Shown here: piece by piece, positions 53,331-62,867 of the stretch
Layout of the letters: every line of letters begins with the position of its first letter
Numbering within the stretch: position 1 is the stretch's first letter
Assembly: GCF_007830265.1 (NCBI RefSeq)
Contig: NZ_VLKE01000001.1
Coordinates: forward strand, 5,704,001 to 5,768,000
DNA length: 64,000 nucleotides
Reading direction: 5' to 3'
Origin: Micromonospora olivasterospora
GTDB taxonomy: Bacteria; Actinomycetota; Actinomycetes; Mycobacteriales; Micromonosporaceae
The notes under the pieces: model-generated
What the model saw: the letters and a program-made list of their open reading frames with translations, nothing else
Database searches by the model: none
Told to the model about the DNA's origin: nothing
Position numbers and translations under genes: made by a program

Positions 53331-56300
53331 CCTCGCCTCTCTCGTCCTCGGCAGCGGTGGTGCCGACGGGCACCTCGCCCGGGGTGAGCCCGGCCCGGCG
53401 CCGGTACTCGGCCACCAGCTCCAGCAGGGCGGGCCCGGTCGGCCGCCGGCCCGGCCGGACGTCGCAGGTGCCCACCTTGCTCTCCTGGATCAGCACGTTC
53501 GGGTCCAGGGTGATGCCGAACAGGTCGTTGGCCGAGTCGCCCGTGACCAGCCCCTCGGTGCCGAAGTGGTACGGCAGCCACAGCTGGTGGATCCGGCGGC
53601 CCTCCACGCGCAGCGGGGTGAGCCGGTCGGTGACCAGCACCTTCGCCTCGATGACCGCCCGGCCGCTGATCAGGTGCGCCCAGCCCAGGTGGGACAGCCC
53701 CGCCTCGGCGGCCAGCTCCGGGGACACCTCCACGAACATCTCCGGCTGCAGCTCCGCGAGCGGCCGTACGGTGCGGCTCATCCCGCCCGCGGTGTGGTGC
53801 TCGGTGAGCCGGCTGACCGTGAACACGTACGGGAAGACATCGCTGTGTCCGTCCGGGGGGCTCGGGTTGACCGAGTTCACCGGGTGGTCGTACACCTTGC
53901 GGGTCGGGTTGGCCTGCTGCCCGTACATCGGGTTGCGGATCGGGGACTCGGCCGGCTCGTAGTGCGTCGGCAGCGGCCCGTCGAGCACCCCGCGGGGCAC
54001 GTACAGCCAGCCCTTGCCGTCGCCCTGCATGACGAACGGGTCGTCGCCGGCGATCGCCTCGGGCCCGGTGGCGCCCTCCGGCGGCCGGTACGTCGGCGGC
54101 TTCGTCCGCTCGAAGTCCGGCACGTCGTACCCGGTCCACTCCCCGGCGTCCGGATCCCACCAGACGTACTTCTTGCGCTCGCTCCACGGCCGGCCATGCG
54201 GGTCGGCGGAGGCCCGGTTGTACAGGGTGCGCCGGTTCGCCGGCCACGCCCAGCCCCACTCGGCGGCCACCCAGTCCTGCTCGTGCCGGGGCCTGCGCCG
54301 GGCGGCCTGGTTCACCCCGTCGGCGTACACCCCGCTGTAGATCCAGCAGCCGACGGCGGTGGAGCCGTCGTCGCGGGCCTCGGGGAACCCGCCGAGGAGG
54401 CGGCCGGTGGCCACCTCGTACCCGTTGATCTCGCGCAGCACCGCGTCGGCGCTCGGCTCGGCGTCGGGCCGTGCGTCGGGTAGTCCCAGGCGAGGTCGAG
54501 CAGGGCCCGGTCGCGGGGGCGGGTGGAGCCGGCCAGCTTCTCCCGCAGCCTCCGCCCGAGGTGGTAGAAGAACCACAGCTCGGAGCGGGCGTCGCCCGGC
54601 GGCTCGACGGCCTTCTCCCGCCACTGCAGCAGCCGCTGGGTCTGGGTGAACGTGCCCTCCTTCTCCACGTGCGAGGCCGCGGGCAGGAAGAACACCTCCG
54701 TGCGGCACTCCTGCGGCACGATCTCCCCGGTGGCCACCTCGGGGCTGTTCTTCCAGAACGTGGCGCTCTCGATCATGAACAGGTCGCGGACCACCAGCCA
54801 GTCGAGGTTGGCCATGCCGAGCCGCTGGGCGCGGCCGTGCGCGGAGCCGACCGCCGGATTCTGGCCGAGCAGGAAGTAGCCCTTGACCCGCCCGTCGATC
54901 ATGCTCAGCACCTGCTGGTACGTCCCGTGGTCGCCGGTCATCCGGGGCAGGTACCCGTAGCAGAAGTCGTTCTCCGGCGTCGCCGCGTCCCCCCAGTACG
55001 CCTTCAGCAGGCTCGCCGCGTACGCCCGCGAGTTGCCCCAGAAGCCCTTCTGGTGGGGGTGGCGGATGCTGTCGACCCAGTCGTCGAAGGTGACGTGGGC
55101 GGCGTGGTGCGGCATCGGCAGGTAGCCGGGCAGCAGGTTGAACAGCGTCGGGATGTCGGTGGAGCCCTGGATGCTGGCGTGTCCCCGCAGCGCCAGGACG
55201 CCGCCGCCCGGCCGGCCCACGTTGCCCAGCAGCAGTTGGATGATCGCCCCGGTGCGGATGTACTGCACGCCGACGCTGTGCTGCGTCCAGCCCACCGAGT
55301 AGACCAGCGCGCCGGTGCGCTCGCGGCCGGAGTTCTCCGTCCAGGCGCGGGCCAGCTCCAGGAACTTCTCCTGCGGGATGCCGCAGACCCGCTCCACCAT
55401 CTCCGGCGTGTAGCGGGCGAAGTGCCGCCTGAGGATCTGGTACACGCAGCGCGGATGCTGCAACGTGTCGTCCCGCAGCGTCTGCCCGGGCACCGGCACG
55501 CCGTGCGACTCGTGCCGCAGGCCGGCCGCGGTCTCCCGCTGCATGCTGGTGTCCGCGCTGCCGGCCGGGTTCTCCTGGCCCGCGTACTGCCAGCTCGCCT
55601 GGTCGTACGAGCCGGTCTCCGGGTCGTAGCCGGAGAACAGCCCGTCCAGGTCCTCGGTGTCGACGAACCGCTCGCTGACGATCGCCGCCGCGTTCGTGTA
55701 CGCCAGCACGTACTCCCGGAAATCCAGCTCGTTCTCGAGGATGTACCGCACCACGCCGCCGAGCAGCGCGATGTCGGTGCCCGCCCGGATCGGCAGGTAC
55801 GTGTCGGCGAGCGCACTCGTCCGGGTGAACCGGGGGTCGACGTGGAAGACCTTGGCGCCGTGCTTCTTCGCCTCCATCACCCACTGGAAGCCCACCGGGT
55901 GGGCCTCGGCCATGTTGGAGCCCTGGATGACGATGACGTCAGCGTTGGCCAGGTTCTGCTGGAAGTCCGTCGCGCCGCCGCGACCGAAGCTGGTCCCCAG
56001 ACCGGGGACGGTGGCGGAGTGTCAAATGCGGGCCTGGTTCTCGATCTGCAAGGCCCCCATCGCCGTGAACAGCTTCTTGATGAGGTAGTTCTCCTCGTTG
56101 TCCAGCGTCGCCCCGCCCAGCGCCGAGATGCCGAGCGTCCGGTTGAGCGGCCGGCCGGCGTCGTCGACGTCCTCCCAGGTCTCCTCGCGGGCGGCGAGAA
56201 TCCGGTCGGCGATCATGTCCACGGCGGTGTCGAGGTCGAGGTCCTCCCACTCCGTGGCGTACGGCCGGCGGTAGCGGACCCTCGTCTGTCGCAGGGGGCT

Positions 56301-56591
56301 GGTGACCAGGCTCTTGCTGGCCGAACCCTTCGGGCACAGCCGACCCCGGGAGATCGGGCTGTCCGGGTCGCCCTCGATCTGGGTGACCCGGCCGTCGGCG
56401 ACGTACACCCGCTGGCCGCAGCCCACGGCGCAGTAGGGGCAGACGGAGCGGGCCACGCGGTCGGCCGTCTCGGTGCGCGGGGTCAGCGCCGCCGAACGGG
56501 CCGACCGGGCCGCGGCGCCCCGGCCCAGCGGGTCGGTGCCGGTGAGCTGCCGGTAGACCGGCCACCCCTCGATGAAGGTCCGCAGACCCAT
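53323..56591 (-). CDS. fdhA: Selenocysteine-containing formate dehydrogenase, catalytic subunit
   Basis: Oxidises formate to CO2 at a Mo/W-bis-MGD centre. From ATG 56591 (GGAGGAGG upstream): the 4Fe-4S site CPYCAVGCG, GRLCPKGSASKSL, TLDNEENYLIKKL, then NQARI and an in-frame TGA at 56024-56022. Translation continues HSATVPGLGTSFGRGGATDF, MAEAHPVGFQWVMEAKKHGA, just as in FDH-N/O with Sec at the metal. A SECIS-like hairpin begins 12 bases after TGA. A frame break lies at about 54473 (DLAWDYPTHGP to DAEPSADAVLREINGYEVA). The span of 3269 bp is one base short, so the repaired protein has about 1089 residues. No twin-Arg signal is seen at the N-terminus. Confidence 0.9.
55993..56009 (-). promoter_or_regulatory. 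SECIS element of fdhA
   Basis: In the mRNA, GUCCCC and GGGGAC form a 6-bp stem closing the loop GGUCU, 12 bases after the UGA. The bacterial fdhF/fdnG SECIS hairpins have the same GGUCU apical loop at the same distance (as I recall them), which SelB binds. Confidence 0.75.
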
Positions 56592-56747
56592 CCCGGGACA
56601 CCTCCTCCCCGTTGGCGGAAGTCGACCACCCGAACATAGGCCAGGCTCCGCCGCCCCGCGACCCGGCCCCGGTCTTTTCCCGGACGTCGGGCCGGGTCCA
56701 CCCAGGCGGGACGGTTTGAACCGGGCACCGTAGGCAAAGCGGCGAGC

Positions 56748-57146
56748 ATGTCGGACCGCCACCGGCCCGGGCCCTCGCCCCGACCGGCCCGCCGGCCGCC
56801 CCGGCCACGGGCCGCCCGGAGCGCCGTGCGGGGCACGCGGGCGCTGGCGGTCGGGGGTCTGCCGACCCTGCTGTTCTGGTTCGGCGCCGGGCCGGGGCCG
56901 AACCGGCTGGTGGGACCCACCGTGGGGCTGGCCGGGCTGGCCGTGGCCCGCGTCCTGCCCCGGGCGTGGCGCACCCGCGTCTCCGTCGGCGCCGCCGCCA
57001 CGGGCATCCTGCTGCTGGTGGCGGCCCCGATGCTCACCCGGCCGCACCTGTCGGGGGCCCTCACGTTCCTCGCCCTGTTCTGGGGCATGCTGCTGGCCAG
57101 CACCGTCTGCGAGGTCGCGGCGCGACGCCGCCGCGGCCAGTACTGA
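56748..57146 (+). CDS. Hypothetical membrane protein
   Basis: 132 residues from ATG 56748. The first 30 residues are Arg/Pro-rich (RPGPSPRPARRPPRPRAARS), followed by four hydrophobic stretches: LAVGGLPTLLFWFG, LVGPTVGLAGLAVARVL, GAAATGILLLVAAPML and ALTFLALFWGMLLASTV. No family is recognised. It is divergent from fdhA and convergent with the lysozyme-like gene across a terminator. Confidence 0.6.
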   Translation: MSDRHRPGPSPRPARRPPRPRAARSAVRGTRALAVGGLPTLLFWFGAGPGPNRLVGPTVGLAGLAVARVLPRAWRTRVSVGAAATGILLLVAAPMLTRPHLSGALTFLALFWGMLLASTVCEVAARRRRGQY

Positions 57147-57172
57147 ACAAGTCCCCGGCGCCGGCCGGACGC

Positions 57173-57206
57173 GAAACCGCCCCCGACCCTGCCGGGCCGG
57201 GGGCGG
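57173..57206. terminator. Bidirectional terminator
   Basis: Arms aaccgcccccg (57173-57183) and cgggggcggtt (57196-57206) form a perfect 11-bp stem between convergent genes. The outer A/T pairs give a short T-run on each strand. Confidence 0.8.
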
Positions 57207-57407
57207 TTCGCGATGTCGATGTGCAGGTCGCCTCTCGGCGAGTGGCGCGACGCGGCTCCAGCCGAACGGTATTCCGCGAAGGCGATATTGGTGAGGCCCG
57301 GGGACACTGGACACACCGACACCGGGTCCAACGTACCCGCTCGGCGCCCTGTTCCACCTGGCGCCGTAATCCACCTCACCCGACGTACCGGGCGAGGGGG
57401 GTCAGGG

Positions 57408-58007
57408 TCAGCTGTTCCAGTGCTGGGCGACCAGGTCGGCGGCCTGCTGCTCCCACTGCGCGTACGCGTCGGGGTACGCCGACACCTGCACCGTCTGCGC
57501 GGCCTGGGTCAGCGGCATGTCCTGCCACCCGTCGACCTGCCGCAGACCCTTCAGGAACGCGGTCGTCGAGTACTCCGGGTCGGTGATCTGCTCCGGGGTG
57601 CCCCAACCCGACGACGGGCGCTGCTGGAACAGGCCCAGCGAGTCGTGGTCGTTGGCGTCACCCAGGTGCCCCAGGTTCTCCAGCTTCGACTCCTGCAGGC
57701 TGGTGGCGATCGAGATCACCGCCGCCCGCTCCGGCAGACCGGCCTTCTTCGTCGCCGCGATGATCGCCTTCGCGTTCGCGGTCTGCTCGTCGTTCAGGTC
57801 GATGTGGGACTGCTGGCCCTGCACACCGTGCGGGATCAGCTTGGTGTTGTCGGGCTTGTCGGCCTGCACCGTCACCGCGACCGGCTTGCCCTGCACCGGG
57901 GTCCCGGCGTGGGCGGCGGTGGCATGCAGCGGACCAGCGGCCAGCCCACCGGCGAACGCCAGACCAGCAACACCGAGAACACTCTTACGCAGCAGCATCG
58001 TGTTCAT
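57408..58007 (-). CDS. Secreted lysozyme-like protein, paralogue A
   Basis: 199 residues from ATG 58007. A signal peptide (MLLRKSVLGVAGLAFAGGLA, then ATAAHA) is followed by a linker and the conserved domain: IPHGVQGQQSHIDLNDEQTA, VISIATSLQESKLENLGHLG, and DSLGLFQQRPSSGWGTPEQI. The Glu in QESKL and the GLFQQRPSxGWG block suggest a transglycosylase-like fold acting on cell-wall peptidoglycan. About 60 percent of the mature domain is shared with the gene at 58.6 kb. Both are on the same strand but are separated by 630 bp with repeats, so they are probably an old duplication. Confidence 0.75.
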   Translation of the reverse strand: MNTMLLRKSVLGVAGLAFAGGLAAGPLHATAAHAGTPVQGKPVAVTVQADKPDNTKLIPHGVQGQQSHIDLNDEQTANAKAIIAATKKAGLPERAAVISIATSLQESKLENLGHLGDANDHDSLGLFQQRPSSGWGTPEQITDPEYSTTAFLKGLRQVDGWQDMPLTQAAQTVQVSAYPDAYAQWEQQAADLVAQHWNS

Positions 58008-58124
58008 GATCAAAGCTCCATTCGGGGGTCGACGCACACCAAAGGGGGACGGCGTGCGCAAGCACCGCCAGGCGCTCGAAAGCTCGAAGGGGAAGTCTTC
58101 TGCCCGGTGCGACCGCGGGCGGCG

Positions 58125-58262
58125 GGCCTCGTCGTCGGGCGGGCTCGTCGGGCGGGCCTCGTCGGGGCGGGCCTCGTCGGGGCGGGCTCGTCGCGGGCGG
58201 GCCTCGTCGCGGGCGGGGCCTCGTCGCGGGCGGGCCTCGTCGCGGGCGGGGCCTCGTCGCGG
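58125..58262. repeat. Tandem array of nine short GC-rich units
   Basis: Nine units of 13-17 bp, each with CTCGTCG inside a GGGC run, fill 58125-58262 between the two lysozyme-like genes. The rest of 58008-58637 holds no gene, only this array, a dispersed repeat copy at 58475-58549 and the promoter region of the gene at 57.4 kb. No spacers are present, so it is not CRISPR. Confidence 0.85.
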
Positions 58263-58474
58263 TGCCGGGAACCATGTCCAACGACCGGCGACCCACCATC
58301 ATTCCGGGCCCGGCCAGCCCGCCTCCCTGAGGGCGGGCGGCCTTCCTCGGTCGTGCGTCACAGGTGTAACGACCCCACCCCGGCCACGATTCCGCCCCCA
58401 CGATGCCGCCGGTCACACCCAGGGGCCGCGATCGGACCGGACATACCGCGTGAATCGGCGCACCCGGATCAGAA

Positions 58475-58549
58475 GATCCACTCCATGTCGCCGTCATCGG
58501 GGCGTCCGTGCCGCCCGGATACCCCCATGTCGCCGACATGGGGCCGATC
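58475..58549. repeat. Dispersed imperfect palindromic repeat, copy 2
   Basis: A 75-bp imperfect inverted repeat with gatccactccatgtcg at one end and acccccatgtcgccgacatg at the other. Its reverse complement aligns along its length with 17102-17173 at about 80 percent by eye. It lies in the intergenic region between the lysozyme-like paralogues. Confidence 0.7.
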
Positions 58550-58637
58550 ACGACCTAACCGAATCGAGCCAGGCACCCGAAAGGCCCCCGGCCGAGCCCT
58601 TGCCGGGGGGGCTCGGCCGGGGCTGATCAGAAGAGGG

Positions 58638-59447
58638 TCACCACAGCTGCTGGACGATGTCCGCCGCCTGCTCCTCCCACTGCGCGTACGCGTACGGGAA
58701 CGCCGACCCCTGCACCGTCTGCGCCGCGGCGGTCAGCGGCAGGTCCCGCCAGCCGCCCACGTTCTTGAGGGCGTTGAAGAACGCCTTCGAGGCGTAGTCC
58801 GGGTCGGTGATCTGCTCGGGCGAGCCCCAGCCGGACGACGGGCGCTGCTGGAACAGGCCCTGCGAGTCGTGGTCGTTGTACATGCCCAGGTGGCCGAGGT
58901 TGTACAGCTTCGACTCCTGCAGCGACGTGGCCACACCGATCACCGCGCCGCGCTTGCCCACCCCGGTCTCCTTGGCGGCGTTGACGATCGCCTTGGCGTT
59001 GGCGAGTTGCGCGTCGTCCAGCGGGATGCGCGACTGCGCGCCCTCGACGCCGTGCGGGATCAGCTCGTCCCGGGTCGGCTTGTCGGCCGGCGCCCTGTTG
59101 CTCGCCTCGTCGCTCTCCGCGCCGGTCGTCAGCGCGGACTCGGCCGTGGCGCCCTGCCGGGCCTTGCCGGTGGCGAGGTCGATGGCGGCGACGGCGCCGG
59201 CGTGGGGGCCGCCGGTGACCGGCGCGGCGACGGCCGTGGGGCCGAAGGCCAGGCCGCCGAGGACGGCGACGCCGGCGATGCTCAGGACCGCCTTGCGGTT
59301 CGTGGTCTTGGCGACAGCCGGGAGCCATCGGTCCGTGGTCTTGGCGACAGCCGGGAGCCATCGGTCCGTGGTCTTGGCGATGGCCGGGAGCCATCGGTCC
59401 GTGGTCTTGGCGATGGCCGGGAGCCATCGAGTGAAGTCGGCCTTCAC
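58638..59447 (-). CDS. Secreted lysozyme-like protein, paralogue B, with repeats before the signal peptide
   Basis: 269 residues from GTG 59447. The first 51 residues are MKADFTR followed by four copies of the 11-residue unit WLPAIAKTTDR (or WLPAVAKTTNR at the end), then the hydrophobic signal core AVLSIAGVAVLGGLAFG and TAVAAP. The mature part has IPHGVEGAQSRIPLDDAQLA, VIGVATSLQESKLYNLGHLG and DSQGLFQQRPSSGWGSPEQI, as in paralogue A. The repeat is coded by four 33-bp units and makes an unusually long n-region. A start inside or after the repeats is possible, but the frame is open throughout. Confidence 0.7.
   Translation of the reverse strand: MKADFTRWLPAIAKTTDRWLPAIAKTTDRWLPAVAKTTDRWLPAVAKTTNRKAVLSIAGVAVLGGLAFGPTAVAAPVTGGPHAGAVAAIDLATGKARQGATAESALTTGAESDEASNRAPADKPTRDELIPHGVEGAQSRIPLDDAQLANAKAIVNAAKETGVGKRGAVIGVATSLQESKLYNLGHLGMYNDHDSQGLFQQRPSSGWGSPEQITDPDYASKAFFNALKNVGGWRDLPLTAAAQTVQGSAFPYAYAQWEEQAADIVQQLW
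59295..59426. repeat. Four tandem 33-bp units inside the signal-peptide region
   Basis: Four units coding WLPA-I/V-AKTT-D/N-R, nearly identical in DNA (the phrases gccatcggtccgtggtcttgg recur). Unit length is a multiple of three, so copy number can change without breaking the gene. Confidence 0.9.
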
Positions 59448-59666
59448 GATGGTTGCCCTTTCGATCGTTACGACGCGCTCCGGTTTGAGCGCCCCTCGGG
59501 GGAACTGCCGCGCCGGCGAGGTTTACCGGCGGGAGGTACGGGGGACACAACCAGGCTGGCATGTCGGTCATTCCGGAAATGAGGCAGCCTCCCGCGGCTG
59601 CGACCCCGGTCACCCGCGAGGATGGGACAAAACCGCAGCTCCCCGCCCGACCAGGTGCCGACCGCC

Positions 59667-59845
59667 CCGAACCGACCCGGAGGCGCGCCGCGCCCCGAAC
59701 CGACCCGGAGGCGCGCGGCGCCCGAACCGGTCAGGAGGCGCGCCGCGCCCCGAACCGACCCGGAGGCGCGCGGCGGCGCCCCGAACCGGTCAGGAGGCGC
59801 GCGGCGCTCCGAACCGTCAGCGGGCGCGCGGCGCCCCGAACCGGA
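59667..59845. repeat. Tandem array of seven ~28-bp units
   Basis: CCGAACCG recurs at 59667, 59695, 59722, 59750, 59781, 59809 and 59836, followed by GGAGGCGCG-type stretches. Spacing is 27-31 bp, not a multiple of three. The last unit runs into the stop codon of the DUF3626 gene (59817). The rest of 59448-59666 shows no gene. Confidence 0.85.
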
Positions 59846-60950
59846 CGAGCACGTGCCAGAGCTGCTTGAGGTGTTGGAGGGTCACCGGCAGCGGCCCCCG
59901 GTCCGCCCAACGGTCCGGCTCGGTGACCAGGGAGGCCGCCGCCCGGCCGATGAGCGCGGCGTCGACCGGGTCGCCCGGCCGGGCGAACTCGGCGTGGATC
60001 CGCGCGGCCAGCGGCGGGATGTCCGGGCCGCGGAACGCCGGATCGATCCCGTCGGCGGGCAGTTCGAACCCCGCGTGCCAGCGCAGCGTGATCCCGTGCC
60101 GGGCGGCGAGGTCGGCCAGCGTCCGGCCCACCTCGGTGCCCTCGAAAGACGGGTCCAGCACCAGCGCCTCGACGTCCCGGGCCAGGTTGATCTCGCCGTG
60201 GACCTGCGCCTCGGCGTAGTCGTCCAGGGAACGCGCGGCGGGGCCGGGGCGCCAGGCGTCCCGCTCGCGGCGGCGCAGCAGCGCCCGGGCGAGGGCGGCG
60301 GTGTCCATCCCGGCCACGCCGAGGCTGACGCCGGTGTCGGCGTGTCGATCCGGTCGGTCACCACCTCGGCGCGGCGTCGAGGAGGGCGGCGAGCACCGCT
60401 TCGGGTGCCTCCGCCGTGCCGAGACACGTCGGCCCGAGGTGGCTGTCGCCGAAGCAGAGCGTCGCGCGGGTCAGCGCGTCGGGGCGCAGCCGCAGGTGGC
60501 AGGAGCCGAACCGGGGGCAGGCGCCGTCGGGGTGGTCGAGCAGGTTGAGCCCCCCGTACTTCGGGCGGTCCGCCGGCAACACACCGGTGCCTGGTACGCG
60601 CCGCCGAACAGCGCCTCCTCCCACCGGTCCCGGTCCCCTCCCGGGTACGCGCTGAGGCCACCGTTGGAGATGCCCGTCTCGAACTGGCTGCGGTACACGC
60701 CGTCCCCGGCCAGCGCCGCGGCCACCGTGCGCCCGTCGGCGAGCAGCCGGTCAGGGTGGAAGTTGAGCGTCAACCGGCCGTGCACCGCGACCGCGGCGAC
60801 CAGCTGCTCCGGCTGGTACGTCGTCCCCGAGCCGGCCAGGTGCCGGGCGATCACGGCGAGGGCGGACGGGCGGTCCCGCAGGGCCGTGCGGCCCACGTGG
60901 GCCAGAGCGGCGGCCTGGGCGGGGGCCAACGCGGCGGGGGCGGCGGGCAC
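59817..60950 (-). pseudogene. DUF3626-family protein, frame-broken at two points
   Basis: From GTG 60950 the first part reads LNFHPDRLLADGRTVAAAL, YRSQFETGISNGGLSAYPGG and ALFGGAYQAP to about 60586; the second part, in another frame, reads RPKYGGLNLLDHPDGACPRF, GSCHLRLRPDALTRATLCFG and SHLGPT to about 60375; the third, GINLARDVEALVLDP-like INLARDVEALVLDPSFEGTE, and GITLRWHAGFELPADGIDP to the stop. The first break needs one inserted base, the second the opposite shift, so the total is a multiple of three (378 codons). All the conserved family blocks are kept. DUF3626 has no known function. A tandem array overlaps its 3-prime end. Confidence 0.7.
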
Positions 60951-61152
60951 GGGCCCGAGTATGCCGACGCGGGATGTCCCCGCCCCAGCGATTTCCGACG
61001 GTCGGCCGTCCCGGCCGGGTGCCGAAGCCGACCGGCGCCGCCCGTTCGCCCGCGGCACTGGTTGGCGTACCGCGGACGGGCTCACCGGGTCGATCCTGGT
61101 GACGGCGTCCGCTCGGGCCGCCGCCCGCCGGGGGCGGCGGCCCGACCGGCGG

Positions 61153-61782
61153 TCAGTGGCCCCGGGCGATCCACTCCTCGAGGTGCGGTGCCTCCGCCCC
61201 GATGGTGGTGCTGTCGCCGTGGCCGGTGTGCACCGCCGTCTCGGGCGGCAGGGTGAGCAGCCGGGTACGGATCGACTCGATGATCGTGCCGAAGTCGCTG
61301 TACGAGCGGCCGGTCGCGCCCGGCCCGCCGGCGAAGAGGGTGTCGCCGGTGAAGACGGCACCGAGGGCCGGGGCGTACAGGCTGCAGGCGCCGGGGCTGT
61401 GGCCGGGGGTGTGCAGCGCCCGCACCGGCGTGCCGGCCACCTCGATCGTCGTCCCGTCGCGCAGCTCGCCGTCGGGGGCCACGTCGGGGTGGACCAGGTC
61501 CCACAGCACCCGGTCGTCGGGGTGCAGCAGCACCGGCGCGCCGGTGGCCCGGGACAGCGCCGGGGCCACCCGGACGTGGTCGTCGTGCGCGTGGGTGGCC
61601 AGGATCGCCACCACCCGCCGTCCACCGACCACCCGCAGGATCGCCTCCACGTCGTGCGGCGCGTCGACGACCAGGCACTCGGTGTCGTCGCCGACGACCC
61701 ACACGTTGTTGTCGACGTCGAAGGTCTGCCCGTCCAGCGAGAAGGTGCCGGAGGTGACGGTGTGGTCGACGCGGGCGGTCAC
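61153..61782 (-). CDS. Metallo-beta-lactamase-fold hydrolase, probable formaldehyde-pathway partner
   Basis: 209 residues from GTG 61782, overlapping the stop of the dehydrogenase by 4 bp (GTGA). The zinc motif is THAHDDH, with [23 protein letters not shown] and HTGHGDSTT. In actinobacteria this protein follows the mycothiol-dependent formaldehyde dehydrogenase and is thought to hydrolyse S-formylmycothiol to formate and mycothiol. The substrate assignment rests on gene context. Confidence 0.85.
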   Translation of the reverse strand: MTARVDHTVTSGTFSLDGQTFDVDNNVWVVGDDTECLVVDAPHDVEAILRVVGGRRVVAILATHAHDDHVRVAPALSRATGAPVLLHPDDRVLWDLVHPDVAPDGELRDGTTIEVAGTPVRALHTPGHSPGACSLYAPALGAVFTGDTLFAGGPGATGRSYSDFGTIIESIRTRLLTLPPETAVHTGHGDSTTIGAEAPHLEEWIARGH

Positions 61783-62867
61783 GGGAAGACCACCACCGAG
61801 CGCAGCACGTCGCCGTGGTGCATCCGGGTGAACGCCTGCTCGACCTGGTCCAGGGCGATCTCCTCGGTGACGAACGCGTCCAGGTCGAGCCGGCCCTGCA
61901 GGTACAGAGCGGTGAGCATCGGGAAGTCGCGGCTGGGCAGGCAGTCGCCGTACCAGCTGGACTTGAGGGCGCCGCCGCGGCCGAAGACGTCCAGCAGGGG
62001 CAGATCGACCTGCATCTGCGGGGTCGGCACGCCGACCAGTACCACGGTGCCGGCGAGGTCGCGGGCGTAGAACGCCTGCTTCCAGGTCTCGGGCCGGCCG
62101 ACGGCGTCGATGACGACGTCGGCGCCGAAGCCGCCGGTGGCCGCCCGGATCGCCTCGACCACGTCGTCCTCGGAGGCGTTGACGGTGTGGGTGGCGCCGA
62201 ACCTGCGGGCCCAGTCGAGCTTGCGGGAGTCGGTGTCCACGGCGATGATCGTCGTCGCGCCGGCCAGCGTCGCGCCGGCGACGGCGGCGTCGCCGACCCC
62301 GCCGCAGCCGATGACGGCCACCGAGTCGCCGCGGCTGACCGCGCCGGTGTTCACGGCCGCGCCGAGACCGGCCATCACGCCGCAGCCGAGCAGGCCGACG
62401 GCGGCGGGCCGGGCGGCCGGGTCCACCTTCGTGCACTGTCCGGCGTGGACGAGGGTCTTCTCGGCGAACGCGCCGATGCCGAGCGCCGGCGACAGCTCGG
62501 TGCCGTCGGTGAGGGTCATCTTCCGGGTGGCGTTGTGGGTGTTGAAGCAGTACCAGGGCCGGCCGCGCCGGCAGGCACGGCAGACGCCGCACACCGCCCG
62601 CCAGTTGAGCACGACGAAGTCGCCGGGCGCCACGTCGGTGACCCCGTCGCCCACCTGCTCGACGATGCCGGCGGCCTCGTGGCCGAGCAGGAACGGGTAC
62701 TCGTCGTTGATCCCGCCCTCCCGGTAGTGCAGGTCGGTGTGACAGACCCCGCAGGACTGGACGCGGACCACCGCCTCACCCGGCCCCGGGTCGGGCACCA
62801 CGATGGTGGCCACCTCCACCGGCGCGCCCTTGCTGCGTGAGATGACTCCCCGGACTTCCTGGCTCAC
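61779..62867 (-). CDS. mscR: S-(hydroxymethyl)mycothiol dehydrogenase (mycothiol-dependent formaldehyde dehydrogenase)
   Basis: 362 residues from GTG 62867, with GGAGG 5 bases upstream. Zinc-dependent class III-like alcohol dehydrogenase: [13 protein letters not shown] (catalytic zinc Cys/His), [13 protein letters not shown], the structural-zinc segment [15 protein letters not shown], and the NAD site [17 protein letters not shown]. It oxidises the formaldehyde-mycothiol adduct to S-formylmycothiol. A GTGA overlap couples it to the hydrolase gene. Formate made here could feed the formate dehydrogenase at 53-56 kb. Confidence 0.9.
   Translation of the reverse strand: MSQEVRGVISRSKGAPVEVATIVVPDPGPGEAVVRVQSCGVCHTDLHYREGGINDEYPFLLGHEAAGIVEQVGDGVTDVAPGDFVVLNWRAVCGVCRACRRGRPWYCFNTHNATRKMTLTDGTELSPALGIGAFAEKTLVHAGQCTKVDPAARPAAVGLLGCGVMAGLGAAVNTGAVSRGDSVAVIGCGGVGDAAVAGATLAGATTIIAVDTDSRKLDWARRFGATHTVNASEDDVVEAIRAATGGFGADVVIDAVGRPETWKQAFYARDLAGTVVLVGVPTPQMQVDLPLLDVFGRGGALKSSWYGDCLPSRDFPMLTALYLQGRLDLDAFVTEEIALDQVEQAFTRMHHGDVLRSVVVFP

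Noticed and set aside
56022..56024. TGA as a real stop that splits the formate dehydrogenase gene
   Set aside because: It is at the exact selenocysteine position, has a SECIS hairpin after it, and selA, selB and tRNA-Sec are adjacent.
58008..59540. c-di-AMP (ydaO) riboswitch upstream of the lysozyme-like genes
   Set aside because: Such genes often carry one in actinobacteria, but I could not find the conserved core blocks in either leader.
58125..59845. CRISPR array
   Set aside because: Both tandem arrays have contiguous units with no spacers, and no cas genes are in the window.
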